NCBI RefSeq assembly: GCF_033439725.1 | Contig: NW_026944384.1 | Coordinates: 1,240,001-1,304,000, forward strand | Reading direction: 5' to 3' | Source: Neurospora tetraspora | Lineage: Eukaryota > Ascomycota > Sordariomycetes > Sordariales > Sordariaceae | DNA: 64,000 bases | In this document: in pieces, positions 12,480 through 23,661 of the stretch | Position numbering within the stretch: position 1 is the first letter of the stretch | Layout of the letters: each line of letters starts with the position of its first letter | The notes under the pieces: generated by a model | The model's database searches: none | The model's input: only the letters and a program-made list of their open reading frames with translations | Told to the model about the DNA's origin: nothing | Translations under genes and position numbers: made by a program

Positions 12480-15400
12480 GGCTACCTGGTTAGCTACCTC
12501 AGGGACCGACCGGGTCTTGCTGGGCTGAGGCTAAACCTGACCTGACCTGACCGGTTGAACGCCGTCGGCCGGCAGGTGACACGGAGTGGGATGTGGGATG
12601 TCCTTCCTCTCTGCGGCGGCAGTGAGGGCCGCGATGTTTTGGCCTTGCTTTTTGCTGATCAGCGAGATTGGCAGGGGCTTTACTGTTTCATGCAGTACAT
12701 CTTGGCCGGTCAGAAACAAGTCGGTTATCGATGGCTGTAGTGATGGTATTTGGAGTCCTTCTTTGCTTCTTTTTCGTAATCGGCGGTGGTTCTTTGTTTC
12801 GTGAAGTGAGCATGAGGTGACGTTGAAGTTCAGATGACTGGCGTGTTGTTAGCGGGTAACTACAGTGGGGTAAGGCAGGTGATACAGTGGTGCATCATAG
12901 TTAGTGGTGACTGCCTACTGCCTCGGGGCACCTGAGATAACATCGCTACGACCAACTGTAGAAGCAGGTAAGACTGAGTACACACTCATTGCGACGAGCC
13001 ATATTGTCACATATTCTCCAGTGACTCAGATTCAATTCCCGTATCATTGCAGAATATAGCTGTGAGGTTTCGGAGCTTAGGTACGTCTCCGTCTCCATAG
13101 TGTACTGCGGATGATAGTGACAGTGGCTTACTGCGAGTTGAAGTTGAACCCGACAGCGATAATTGTTAGCGAACCGAAGGGCCGAACGAAGAGCTGTGGA
13201 CTCCGAGTACCGACGCCCGTATCTTTCCTTCTCCAAACCGCATGCTCGTCCGGGGGCGCGTTTGATGTCCACTGCAAGTCTGCAACTGACCTGCCTTTAC
13301 ATGATGCATGTCACGACACGACACGACGCGGCCGCCTTTTATGTGGACCTCAAACTGAACTCATACTGTACGCTGCTTTTGGAGTAAGAAATCGGATATA
13401 AGAATATCTACTGTGTGCTGTTAACCGCCATGCAAGGAGCGTAGCAGTCTACCACAACGACCCGGGCGGATGGGATGGGACAGGGCCGGCGGACAGGATG
13501 ATGGCGAGTACGTTTCAATCCGAATACCAGCGCCATCATCGTCAGAATGGGAACACATTCATCAATCACTCTTTCTGAGGTACATACCCGTCGCCAATGC
13601 CACCCTCCCGTGCCCTGGGACCGGCAAAAGCAGCCTCCTCAGCTCATCACTAATAGTCTGATAGTCGAAATGGCCTGACGTTTCGCTTCCTTTTGTTCTA
13701 GAGCGCCCACCTTACGAACCTTCCAAACCTTCTAAGACTCCAGTGACGGTTGAGCGTTTCGCTTAGATGCTTCTGACACTGTATAACTTGTAGCGATGGG
13801 ACACTTCTAGCGCGAAGCGAACGAAGCCCTTGGGAAGCCTGAGAAGCTGAACTTTTTGTCGATTCTTCCATCTCTTGTGAAGTCAGTCTATCGAGAAATA
13901 TGGCACGATTAGGAGACAAAAAGACGCACGGGCAGAATGCTCCTGCAAGCATGCAAGTAAAGTGATGAGGGTATCGTCAACCACCACCACCACCACCACC
14001 ATCCACCCACGCTTTTAGCGTATCCAGATCCTCGGTTTTCGCTTGGCGCTTCCGTATTCTTTTTTAGTCTCCGACGAACGATGAACGGGAGACTCACGGG
14101 AGGAACCTCTCTCCTGGGAACTCTTTGGATCGTCAAAACCGTGTGAAGTCGTTCAGGTTTCTGGCCTTTTTCTACTGATTCACCTGTCAACTAACACTGT
14201 CCTGTATCTCCCGACGCCTATCACCACCCATTATTCCCGCTGTAACACCGCAACAGACTGCCTCATTAGGCTCATTACCCGGCCGTGCCGGGACCCCAAG
14301 AAATGTCTTGGATGCTGTGACATTCAGTTGACAGGGCGGCACGCACCGAACGACAGGAACAAGCGGGCGGAAATATGGCCTGACTTGATCTAGTGAAATC
14401 TAGATCTTCCTCTCCCTCCGTTCAAGCTTCTAGAATAACCCGTTCCACACACTCCGCTGATGTTATTCTAGAAGGCCCGAAGATTGTACACTAGGTACTC
14501 GCATCCGCAATTTATCCTCTCTTCGGTAGGAGAGGCCGACACTAGACTAGTAACGGGTGGTACCCAGCTGGCCCAGGTACCAGATAGCTGGGGACTTGGG
14601 ACACACTATCGAACAACACTATTGACGACGGCCCGCTAGTGAGCAGTGTTCAGCGAACAGACAAACAACGACGACGGGCTTTGGTTCGTTGGTGGAAAGT
14701 TTACCGCAGTCCGGAGTTCGTAGTTCGTACCGGCCCATCACTAAAATCAGATGTACTCCGTATGGTTATGATTTGTAGATCACGGAGTACAAATCAGAGC
14801 AGACTGGGAGCGGAGCGACGGGAAGATGGGATCACGATGTCCTCCCACTTCCCTCCCTATGTTTCCCCCAGGCATGGAATTACAGTGTCCTCCCACTTAC
14901 TTCCCTTGATATGCTTTCCGTATCTTCTATTCGGATTCAAACTCCGCTGAGAAATGATCCAAGGGTGCGGAAAGGGACGTACGTCTGTTGCAGATGTCAG
15001 GATCAGTTCGGCTTACAGATAGATGGATGAATATTAACTATGTACGGCGCATTCCCTTCTTCGTCTGACCAACATGCCTGTCTGCCCGGTCACCAACGGA
15101 TAGATACAATAGGAGAGATGATCACTCACTCCGTCCTACACTACCACCTACACCCATAAACTATCATATAGTCTACCTATCACACTGCCTGTCATGTCCG
15201 GTTTCCATCTCACCTCACACATTGGCTCCGCACAGGGAGAAGCATCACAATGATCACTTACTCTTGATAATCCTTCCATCCACCCGTCCGTCTTCATCAA
15301 GATCCCATATTTCACTAATCTCTCCGTCTTACCTCCTCTCATCTCACACAATCATCTCACCGATGGAAAGACATAAGAAGGTGCCGTGTCCCGTTGCAAC

Positions 15401-16077
15401 GGGTATGACATGGTGGTCAGCTCTCTGTTACCATCTCTACCGCACGTGGTCAGTTTGATATCACCTTCTGAATCCGTGATTAACCACTGATGGAGAGAGA
15501 GGGTGGAGATACAGTTGACGTGAGATAGGTACCTCTACGGTACGTTGTTTAACCGGAGTCCGATATAGCAGGATCACCAAAAATGGATTTCACTTGAAGG
15601 GGGCAAAACCTTTTTGAGGCTGGAAGATGCATAGCAGCACACGTTGCACACAAAGGTGGGTCAGAAGATTGTAAAGCAGCGCATCAAACGTTCTTCATTT
15701 CAGTTCTTTCTTGCCTTCCTTCCATGGTTCCGTGCTTCTTCACCACTTTCATTCACGAAGCTATGCAACGCAACAACCAACCATATATCCAAGACACTAT
15801 TCAACAAGTGAAGAAGAAGAAAAAAAAAGAAGCAAGACAAGACATTACCCATGTACTATTTTTTTCCAACCGCACGCTTTGACCATTGACACGAGCAGAA
15901 CGAACAAAATGAATCGGCAAAACTAACCCTCAGTTGGTTATGGTATCAATAATGAGAAAAGAAAAACTATCCAGGTTATGTAATGATGTGATGCGCAGCC
16001 CAACTATGCCAGAAGAGGCACTGGTGGAAGGGATGTAGAGTGTATGCAATTAGGAAATAACGGGTAGTAGATGCCGC
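12480..16077. other. 3.6-kb gene-free region upstream of atg5
   Basis: No supportable gene. It should contain the atg5 promoter near 12480-13000. Simple sequence includes a CCACCACC run at 13981-14004. Two short inverted repeats stand out: a 13-bp perfect pair at 14427-14439/14462-14474, and TGTACTCCGT/ACGGAGTACA near 14752-14792. The rest is unremarkable. Confidence 0.5.
14427..14474. repeat. Perfect 13-bp inverted repeat with 22-nt loop
   Basis: CTTCTAGAATAAC at 14427-14439 is matched by GTTATTCTAGAAG at 14462-14474. It could fold into a hairpin, mark the remains of a very small TIR element, or be a dyad-symmetric protein site. No flanking duplication is evident. Confidence 0.6.
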
Positions 16078-19000
16078 TCAAACAATGCTGGTCTTCCTAC
16101 TCCTCCTCGAAAACACCCTCGAGAAACTGTTCGAGTCCCCAGCCCCATCTCCCCCTCTCGAACTTGTGACAGTGTTAATCGACGGCGCCGGCCCGCCAAA
16201 ATCGAACGGCGCCACTTCCCCAATGCTAGGCGGCGGCCCCGAGTTCCTCAGGAACGAAGCCAGATCCGAGATTCCCGAGGTGGGAGCTACGTGGGCGTCC
16301 CTTGGCTCGAACCTCTTCATGGCTACGCGCGGAGCGGTGGTGCCGCTTGATTGTGACATGCCTCGCCCTCGTGACATTGGCATGTTTTGGTTGTGATTGA
16401 CCGACTTTTGGTTGACGGAGGAAGGTGCGTATTTATCAACGCCGGGGGGCATGTGAACTTGGAGCGGGGTGTAGCCCCTTCCGCTGCTGGCGCTGGCGCG
16501 GCTGCTGAGGCCTCGAGATTCGTTAAGCCTTACGGGGCTTAGAGGGCTCATACTGCCGGACGAGCTTGGAGGGACATTCGACTTGTTTTCGCGTCTAGTA
16601 AATCGTGACATCAAGCTCGTGGCGCTTGATTTCTTCTTCGGTTGCGGCTGCTTTGGTGAGGTCACCACGGGAGAAACAGTGGGTTCTGGCGGCGGAGGAA
16701 CGTTATTCAAGAAGTCCATCAAGCTCTCCTCGTTTGTCGGTGGTCGTTTTGGCTTAACCGGGTAATCATCATCCTCATCAAAGTCCTCCTCGTCGGTAAG
16801 GTCGATAGCATAAGGGTCGCGTGGCCCGCGGCGCTTGCGCTGCGGCATGGCTGATGGCATTGGCATCACCACATCGTCCTCCTCTATTCCTTCAAATCGC
16901 CCGGTGGCGGTGCTATGCTGGGGCTTGTTTTTGCTGAGCAGAGCACTCTGCGAGTTGGCCGATGACTGGAACGAATACATCGAGTTATTGGTGAGATCGG
17001 TCGAGGCCTGGCTGTTTCTGACGTCGACGTCGCGCAGTTGGGCATCCACAGCTTTACCGCCGGCTTCTTCGATAGACATCTGATCGGAGTCCAGCGTCTT
17101 CCGGAAAGGTGCGACTGCTTGCGGGATCCGTGGATTGCCCGCGGTAGGTGGGCCACGTCGGATGAAGTCGATCAGATCTGAGTTATCGTCCCTGTCGGTA
17201 TGGGGATCACGGGCTGTGAGCCGTGGACGGTTGATAAGGGGAACAGAAGGCGGAGAGACAGGGCTCGGGAGCCCGCTCTGCTCCCTTGACAAACGGTTCA
17301 TGGCGGCAGTGTTAATACCAGTAGGACCCGTTGCGCGAATGAACACGGCAAAATCAGCTACCGACTCTCGGGATATTCTTGGATCTCTCGCTTGCGGCGG
17401 GTGCGCACGTGGGGGCTGTGGAATTGCATGCAGGATCGGGCCGGATGTTGTAGGGCTATTATTACTGTTGCGCTTCAACTCGGGCATGGGATGTTGCGAG
17501 TGGGCATCCTTATCCTTCTTGGCATCTTTCTTGCGATTAGACGACGATGATCGAGACCGATCTGAGTCGCGACGGAGATCCTGGCTCTTCCTGGGTTTAA
17601 CAGCTGTGTTGGGGCTACCGGTGGACCGCGTCGACTGAGACTATATCTGGAGGTTAATATCCCTTCGGGCGCTAGTTAAATGAATGATATCCAACTTACG
17701 TCAATGTCTCGCATGCTTTCGGGCGTTAGCGTGAACTGGATGGTCTGATCGCTCTGGATGAGCTCTTCAAAGTTTCGCGCGACATCTTCCCGAGATTGCG
17801 CCGCTATCGAGCCTTCCTCCGAAGTCCTTACCGGCCTCAGCTTGTTCGTCGACTTCGTCGACTTCAGCGATGAGGACGACGATATCGAGCTGGCTGTTTC
17901 CTGTCGCACTTCTGTTTCCTGTCGCACCATTACACCAGGTTTTGGCGGTTCCGGGAACCGAGAAATGAAGCCCGTCTCAGATGCCCCACTGCGACCACGA
18001 GAGCGTTGCACAGATATGTTCCCGATCGAAGTCGGTATGTCCTCCGCAGAAAGATTACTGGGAGTCCTCCTGCTGGTTGTGGGACTCCGATCAGGCATCT
18101 CTGGCACAGCAACCTCCGCGATCACGGAGACCCTCGGGCGACTCTGGGCGTGGTGCGTAGGAGGCGGTTTGGACTTATCTTCAAAGTAAAATGTCCCAGC
18201 CGAACTGGTGGGGGTTGTCATTTTGGGCGTGGAGCGGATGGGAGATGAGCCGGGCGACCCACGCTCCGCAACCGAGCCTAGAATTGGGTCAGAACCACGC
18301 GAAATACCTTGACCCTCAAAACCATCTGGCGAAGGAGGCTCGGGAATCGCTTCGAGAATACCGTCATCCGTAATAGGAGAGACGTCTTCGGGGGCAACTT
18401 CAGCAGACAACGCCGATTTGTTACCGCCGTGCCCAGAGATCCGCGCCCCGGATGCACTGTCTGGCGAATATCGCGATCGTTCCTCGGCGATTGAGGCCGT
18501 TCTGAGACTACTGCTTCGGGATAAGCGCATATGCTCGCTTGAATCTAGTATTGGGCTGTTGCGGGCGGCCGTGCCAGGGCTGCGAGGACTGGTTACTTCG
18601 ATCAAGCGTGCCGAGTAGATGCTAGGTGTTCTAGTCCTTCCCATCGTCGTGATGATGGGTGCGGGTCTTCCTTGTTCAGACACCGTGGGAGATGCGCTTC
18701 GGCCAGAGATGGATATCCTTGATGAGGTGAGAATCTGTGGTTCCTCGTCCATAGACTCATCGTCATATTCGCTTTCATCGCTACCCTTGACCTCATCTTC
18801 GGTCTCAACATTGCCAGAGTTCTGCGTTTGAGGCTTCGTCTCGGCCTGCTGTAGAGAGGCAGGGGCATCCACAAGCGAAGCTTCAACTGGGCTCATTTCT
18901 GCACCTCCGAGGTCGTTTGACTTTTCGTCTCGTGTTGGCTGCTTGTCATCTGAAGTCTGAGACTGTTCCAGATCCTTTTCGCCAACTGAGGGAAGGGGTG

Positions 19001-20420
19001 CAAGCTCGCTCGCCTGTGGCTCCGTTCGTGTAGGAGAACCGCTGGGAGTGGCAGTAGGGGTCGGGAGTGAATTAGAGCGTTTCTTGGACGCTGACAGAGG
19101 AGTATGCGACGGCGATAGAGTAGGAGTCGGCGGGTTAGCAGGCTTGGTCATGGGCCATACCAACAAGCTCTTTGGCCGCACTGCCCTCTTCCGAGCAGCT
19201 CTCTCTTCTGCTCCGTCTTTGCTCCGAGATCGAACCGACAAACCAGTACCTTCGATCTCTTCCACGTCATTGTCACCCATTGGCAAAGGAATGGCGGCAG
19301 CACTCAAATACTCCTCCACCGTTTCCTCCTTGGCTGTCTCCTTTGTCTCGGTCTCGTTCGCATCAGCCTTGGCCCCTGTTTCGTTCGTAGGCTCTGGGAT
19401 GGTTTCTGGTACTGGGGTTTCTGTGACGCTGGATGAGCGCAGGTGCGTCGGTGTTCCACGAGACGAGCGCATCGAGTCCCTCGAAAAGGAGTGGGACAAA
19501 CCTCTGTCCAGATTGGTGATCACGGTCGGTCTGATCTTTTTCTTCCACGTCCTCCACAGCCTTCCCAAAGTACGATCAAGCGCGACTCGCTCCATGTCGA
19601 GTTCCTGCACCACAATTTGTTCGGTTGCCTCGCCGGGTTTCCGCAGGCCCTCCTTCAACTCCTTCTCGTACTTAACACGAATGCGTTGAAAGGCGGCCTG
19701 CCCCGCAACGATCAACGCTTGCTCGCCTAGATATTCAATGATCGAGGTCAAGAACATGGATACAGCAGAAGACACCAATTCAGAGGATTGGTCCTCCTGC
19801 CGTGGGTTGAGAAGCTCCTTCTCCATATAATAGTCCTCGTCCTCCTCTTCCAAGTCACCCAGGGACGAGTATACCATACATCGTAGCCGGGTCCGTTTCC
19901 AGATCAGCTCCAGGTCCAAGTCTTTGGCTGCGCTGGAATCTGGTACGTCATCCTCAGCGTCCCCCATGTATTCCTGCAACTCCTCATCCGCCTGGTTGAT
20001 GACATCTTTGGCAAGCTTCGGCTTAAGGACTTCGATTATGGCTGGGCGGAGGGCAGCTAGCGTAGCTGAGCGTGCGACTGCGATGAAGTTGAAGAGTAGG
20101 TGGTCGAGAAAGTTGTTGACTAGCTGTAGGGCGGCTGGAGAAACGAGGGCTGGTTCGGCGGAGGGCTCGATGCCATGCTGATCGAGCAAAGCGTCGGCAT
20201 GGCTGTCGTGGTCGTTGGTGACGATTTGCGAGGCGGCCGAGGCGGCGATGAAGGCCGCTTCAGGAGACACGTTCAGCGGAGGCGACATGAAGCTGGCCGC
20301 AATGGTAGACGGTCTGTCGCTCGATATACTCTGGGCCCTCGAGCGGGAATGCGTCTTTATCGAGGGAGAAAGGATGGCCGACTCGGGCCGAGACATGGCC
20401 TGGTCTGACGAGGGAGCCAT
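16078..20420 (-). CDS. Large Ser/Pro-rich fungal protein with a helical N-terminal block, 1427 aa, function unknown
   Basis: Two exons, 20420-17700 and 17640-16078, separated by a 59-nt intron (GTAAGT...TATAG), give 2721 + 1563 nt in one frame, or 1427 residues. Residues 1-75 are Ser-rich. About residues 75-310 are the only part with strong secondary-structure character: hydrophobic helices (SPAALQLVNNFLDHLLFNF, RSATLAALRPAIIEVLKPKL) and acidic spacers, vaguely reminiscent of a histone-fold-like helical array. The rest is low-complexity, rich in Ser, Pro, Thr and charged residues with many RxxS-type sites, as in heavily phosphorylated scaffold or regulatory proteins. I recognise no catalytic motif, signal peptide or membrane segment. 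Nearby genes do not suggest a role. The coding call is strong because of the length of the open frame and the clean intron; the function is unknown. Confidence 0.85.
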
Positions 20421-21907
20421 GTTTGTACACGAAGCAAGAATGCAGCTGGTCTTTGTGTGGTGAATTAGGGAGTTGCTAATCTAGCGGGATGCAGGTCGTC
20501 TGGTGTTCCGGCAACACGACAGGTAGCTAGCGCGACGAGGCGTCAGGCCAGCGAGGGAGCACAACAGGGCCGAGCATTCGTAGAGTTGAAAAATGCGCAA
20601 GAATTAAGCAAGCAAGGGGCCGAGGCGGGTGGATATTGTATGGCCGAGTGGGCGGTAGGGTGAGACCAGGGGACCAGGAATGATCCAGAAGAGGTGATAT
20701 ATCTCGCAGGCGGGCGGGAGGCTGCTTTTGTGCACTGATTCGTCAGTTGAGCTACTCGCGGGCATAGAGCTGATGGCGTATAAGATGGAAGAGGCATAGA
20801 GGATACGGCGCCGAGGCTGAAACACGTTGGCGGGAGAAGGAGGACATGAAGATGGGGGTATGGGAGTAGTATATAGCCAATGTTTGGCTTGGATAGTAGG
20901 AAGATGGTGTAAGACGGCGGTAGATGACACAACTCGGTGCTGCCGTTAACCCATATCCATCCAACCTCAGTGTTGATGCGACCAAGCGGCACTGGATGCG
21001 ACAAACATGGCTGAGTGCTGGGAAGAGGAATTTACTCTGGACTTTGTACGTCCTCTGCAGCGAATTTCTGCGGCACCGACACAAAACAGGCGGGATGCAA
21101 GCAGGCGAGGCAGCCAGCCGTTGGCCTTTTTCCATCCTTGGGGTTTCCATATATTTGCCAACATAACATGTCCCGGCCTCCCCTCCCCCAGACTGCCCCA
21201 ATGTGCCCCCCGTACGACTTTGTGACGACTAATGGAACTACGCACCTTGAGATGATGGACCAATCAGTCCTGGCTGCTGACTCTGTTGTGTAAAGTCAAG
21301 GAGATATTCTCCGATCGAGCTCGAAAATGGGTGGACGAGGTGGGTGATGCTGTGCTGAAATTACACGAAAATCGACTGGCTGATGACCGAAAGAGGGAGG
21401 ACGGATAACGCAAGGGCGCAAAGCGAGAAATAGCGAATGAACCAAGAATAGAAAGGTACAAGAACGGATAAGAGTCGTCGACTAGTATGATGATGCTGTG
21501 GTCGTGTAATAGATGTGGTTGGAATGGGATGAAGTCAAAGTCGAAAGAGTGGCGGGAAGGAGAAAGTGGAAGGATGGAATGGAAGACGGGACGAAGAGAG
21601 ATCACAGTGTCTAATGCCTGATGTATTTGTCCCGTATCGTTTCGTTACGAGACCTCTCCGGTGCCAACTACCCGAAACCGAAGTGTCTCGGAATCGAGAT
21701 TGGCGCTACGGTCTGTCGGCAATGATGATGATGATGGTGAAAGAAAGAATACTCGGTAGTCGTGAGAAAAGAACAAGATGACAAGCTGCAAGCAATATGG
21801 GAATCTGCGGAGAAACCTCACTCAGGGGCGTTGTCCGGTTCACAAGCCGGGGGATAGGGGCATTTGCCTCTTTTCCCTTGTACGATGCCGTTCCTTCATT
21901 GAACATA
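20421..21907. other. Gene-free region upstream of the 1427-residue protein
   Basis: This is probably the promoter and 5' leader of the minus-strand gene ending at 20420. Overlapping short frames are present, but none has a domain I can name. It ends at the TA target of the adjacent MITE. Confidence 0.5.
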
Positions 21908-22155
21908 CCGCATCCTCTCATTCAAGTCGGATTTATCCCCCCCTGTCCCACTAGTCCTACTCAAGTTTAGGAGCTGTGCTGTCCTGCCATCCGCTGCGAG
22001 TCACCCGCATGCTGGAACTTGCCAGTCGTCTTGAGTGGTCTCGCTAAGTCTGTCAGCCCCATCTGCTACGTTGGCGCTCCGGCATGCAGGTCCTTTCCCC
22101 GATCTACTAGACCGTATGTGGGAAGGATAAATCCGACTTGAATGAGAGGATGCGG
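21908..22155. mobile_element. MITE with perfect 31-bp terminal inverted repeats and TA flanks, 248 bp
   Basis: The left end at 21908-21938 (starting CCGCATCCTCTCATTC) is matched base for base by the reverse complement of 22125-22155. TA lies immediately outside each end (21906-21907 and 22156-22157), as expected of Tc1/mariner-type insertion. The 186-bp interior is GC-rich, non-coding and not visibly affected by RIP. Perfect ends suggest a recent or recently active non-autonomous element. The termini differ from those of the element at 1373-1866, so this is a separate family. Confidence 0.8.
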
Positions 22156-22157
22156 TA

Positions 22158-23430
22158 ATGTAAGATTCCAGTTCCTGACTCTGCTATTATAACCCTGTGT
22201 TTTTGGGGGGAGCCGGGGTTACTACGGGGGCTCGGGGGGTTACCCGGAGTCCCGGAGTGGAGGGTTAGAAGGGTCCAGCAACGGTTTGGCTTCACCCACT
22301 TCGGGCCCTATGGTCTAATTGCTATAAAACCAACGGCCTAGCGTGCTAAGATTGGGGATCCCTTCCTTCCAGCAACAGCATTGATTTCCAGGGCCTGACG
22401 CTAACCAAGCTAGCCCAAGCTCTCCCTGGCTTCCGGTTCGTGCTCTTGATTGTTCTAGGACATTTCGCTAGAAGGGAATATGTTGTTCGTATTGTTCCTG
22501 TCATCGTATGATTTCATTGTTGGTATCACAAGATCGGTATATAATCTCGAGCCGTGCCTTCCCTTGATATTCCTCGCCTCTTATCTCCCTACATCTTTCT
22601 CTTTCTTCTTGCGCCGTGTGTTCCTGCCTCCAGCGGGAATAAAAGTGAAGCCAATTGGAAGGGATTGGGGATGGTGTCGAAGGGCCCACCCACTTTAGTG
22701 AAGTGGGGTCACTCCGGGCAACCGGCAAAGGTGGGTCATTAGCTGCTTGGCTCGCTTGGGAACGGCAGGGGCCCCTGCACACCCTGTGCCTATCAATTCA
22801 GGTACCAGAATGCCACTGAACGGTCTCGAAGCAAAGAAAATGTTTAGAACCGTCATCGAAACAAACATCAACCACCGAATGCAATGCATCTGGCTCCAAG
22901 AGAAAAAGAAAAAGAAAAACTCGCCGTTGCAGATTCGCCACTATTGCGACTCGAAACAGCCAAACAAAGTCCAGCTTGTTCAGGTGACCGTCGGCGGCGT
23001 CGACGATAACCTCAGGGTAGCATTGAGTGATCAAAGCGCATTGCGGTAGTGTATTGCGATTTGCAGCGTGGTGCTCGGACCTGCAGCTACTACTTCAAAG
23101 GTCCTTTTTGCGGAGTCTGGAGAAGGTGCGATCATGGATCAACGGTGACGAGCGAGACCCCGAAAACAACAATTATCAAGATGCTGCAAGAGCGACCGAA
23201 ACTGCAGGTCGAGCTTGCTTCTGTCGGAGTATGTTTATCCATCTTGCAGCTTGGCGGTTGGTGACGAGCCAAAATCACAAGATATCACGGGTTTCGTCTC
23301 TGTCTCGATCTCGGGATGTCCCTTTTTCGTCCCCTCAACACTGCAACTTCAGATGAACCTCTCTTTCCCGGCATGATGCCTGTCCCTCCAACGTCTTCCC
23401 ACAGACACGACGCCACTCCATCCCTCCACC
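22158..23430. other. Gene-free stretch
   Basis: No supportable gene. Several G/C runs occur at about 22203-22260. The last 100 bases before 23431 are CT-rich and could be a leader for the doubtful ORF that follows. Confidence 0.4.
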
Positions 23431-23661
23431 ATGGGATCCTTCAATGATAACAAGGCAAGAAGGCGTTATTGGCGCACATGCATTCTCTTGATCCTCTTGT
23501 TTGCTTCCCTCGCCATACCTTCAACTCTCGTATTGGAAGTCTTGGGATGTTTGTCTCGCAAGGAAGCCACCACGGCACGGGCCCCCAACTGGACAAAACC
23601 ACAACCGGGGATATCGCAAGGAATGTACGGAACAGTGGAGAGAAAGCTTCCAAACACCTGA
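23431..23661 (+). CDS. Doubtful small ORF with an N-terminal membrane segment, 76 codons
   Basis: An ATG in a good fungal context (CCACCATGG) opens a 76-residue frame. It has a short basic N-terminus, a hydrophobic segment at about residues 15-35 (TCILLILLFASLAIPSTLVL) typical of a signal anchor or signal peptide, and a polar tail. Two other frames stay open across the following 300-400 nt, one of them ending in a poly-Asp run at 24054-24083. The real gene might therefore be longer and spliced, but I found no convincing intron joining them. It resembles no family I know. It could be a small secreted or anchored protein, or chance open DNA. Confidence 0.25.
   Translation: MGSFNDNKARRRYWRTCILLILLFASLAIPSTLVLEVLGCLSRKEATTARAPNWTKPQPGISQGMYGTVERKLPNT

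Noticed and set aside
13021-13050. tRNA B-box-like GATTCAATTCCC
   Set aside because: No matching A-box or cloverleaf could be drawn around it.
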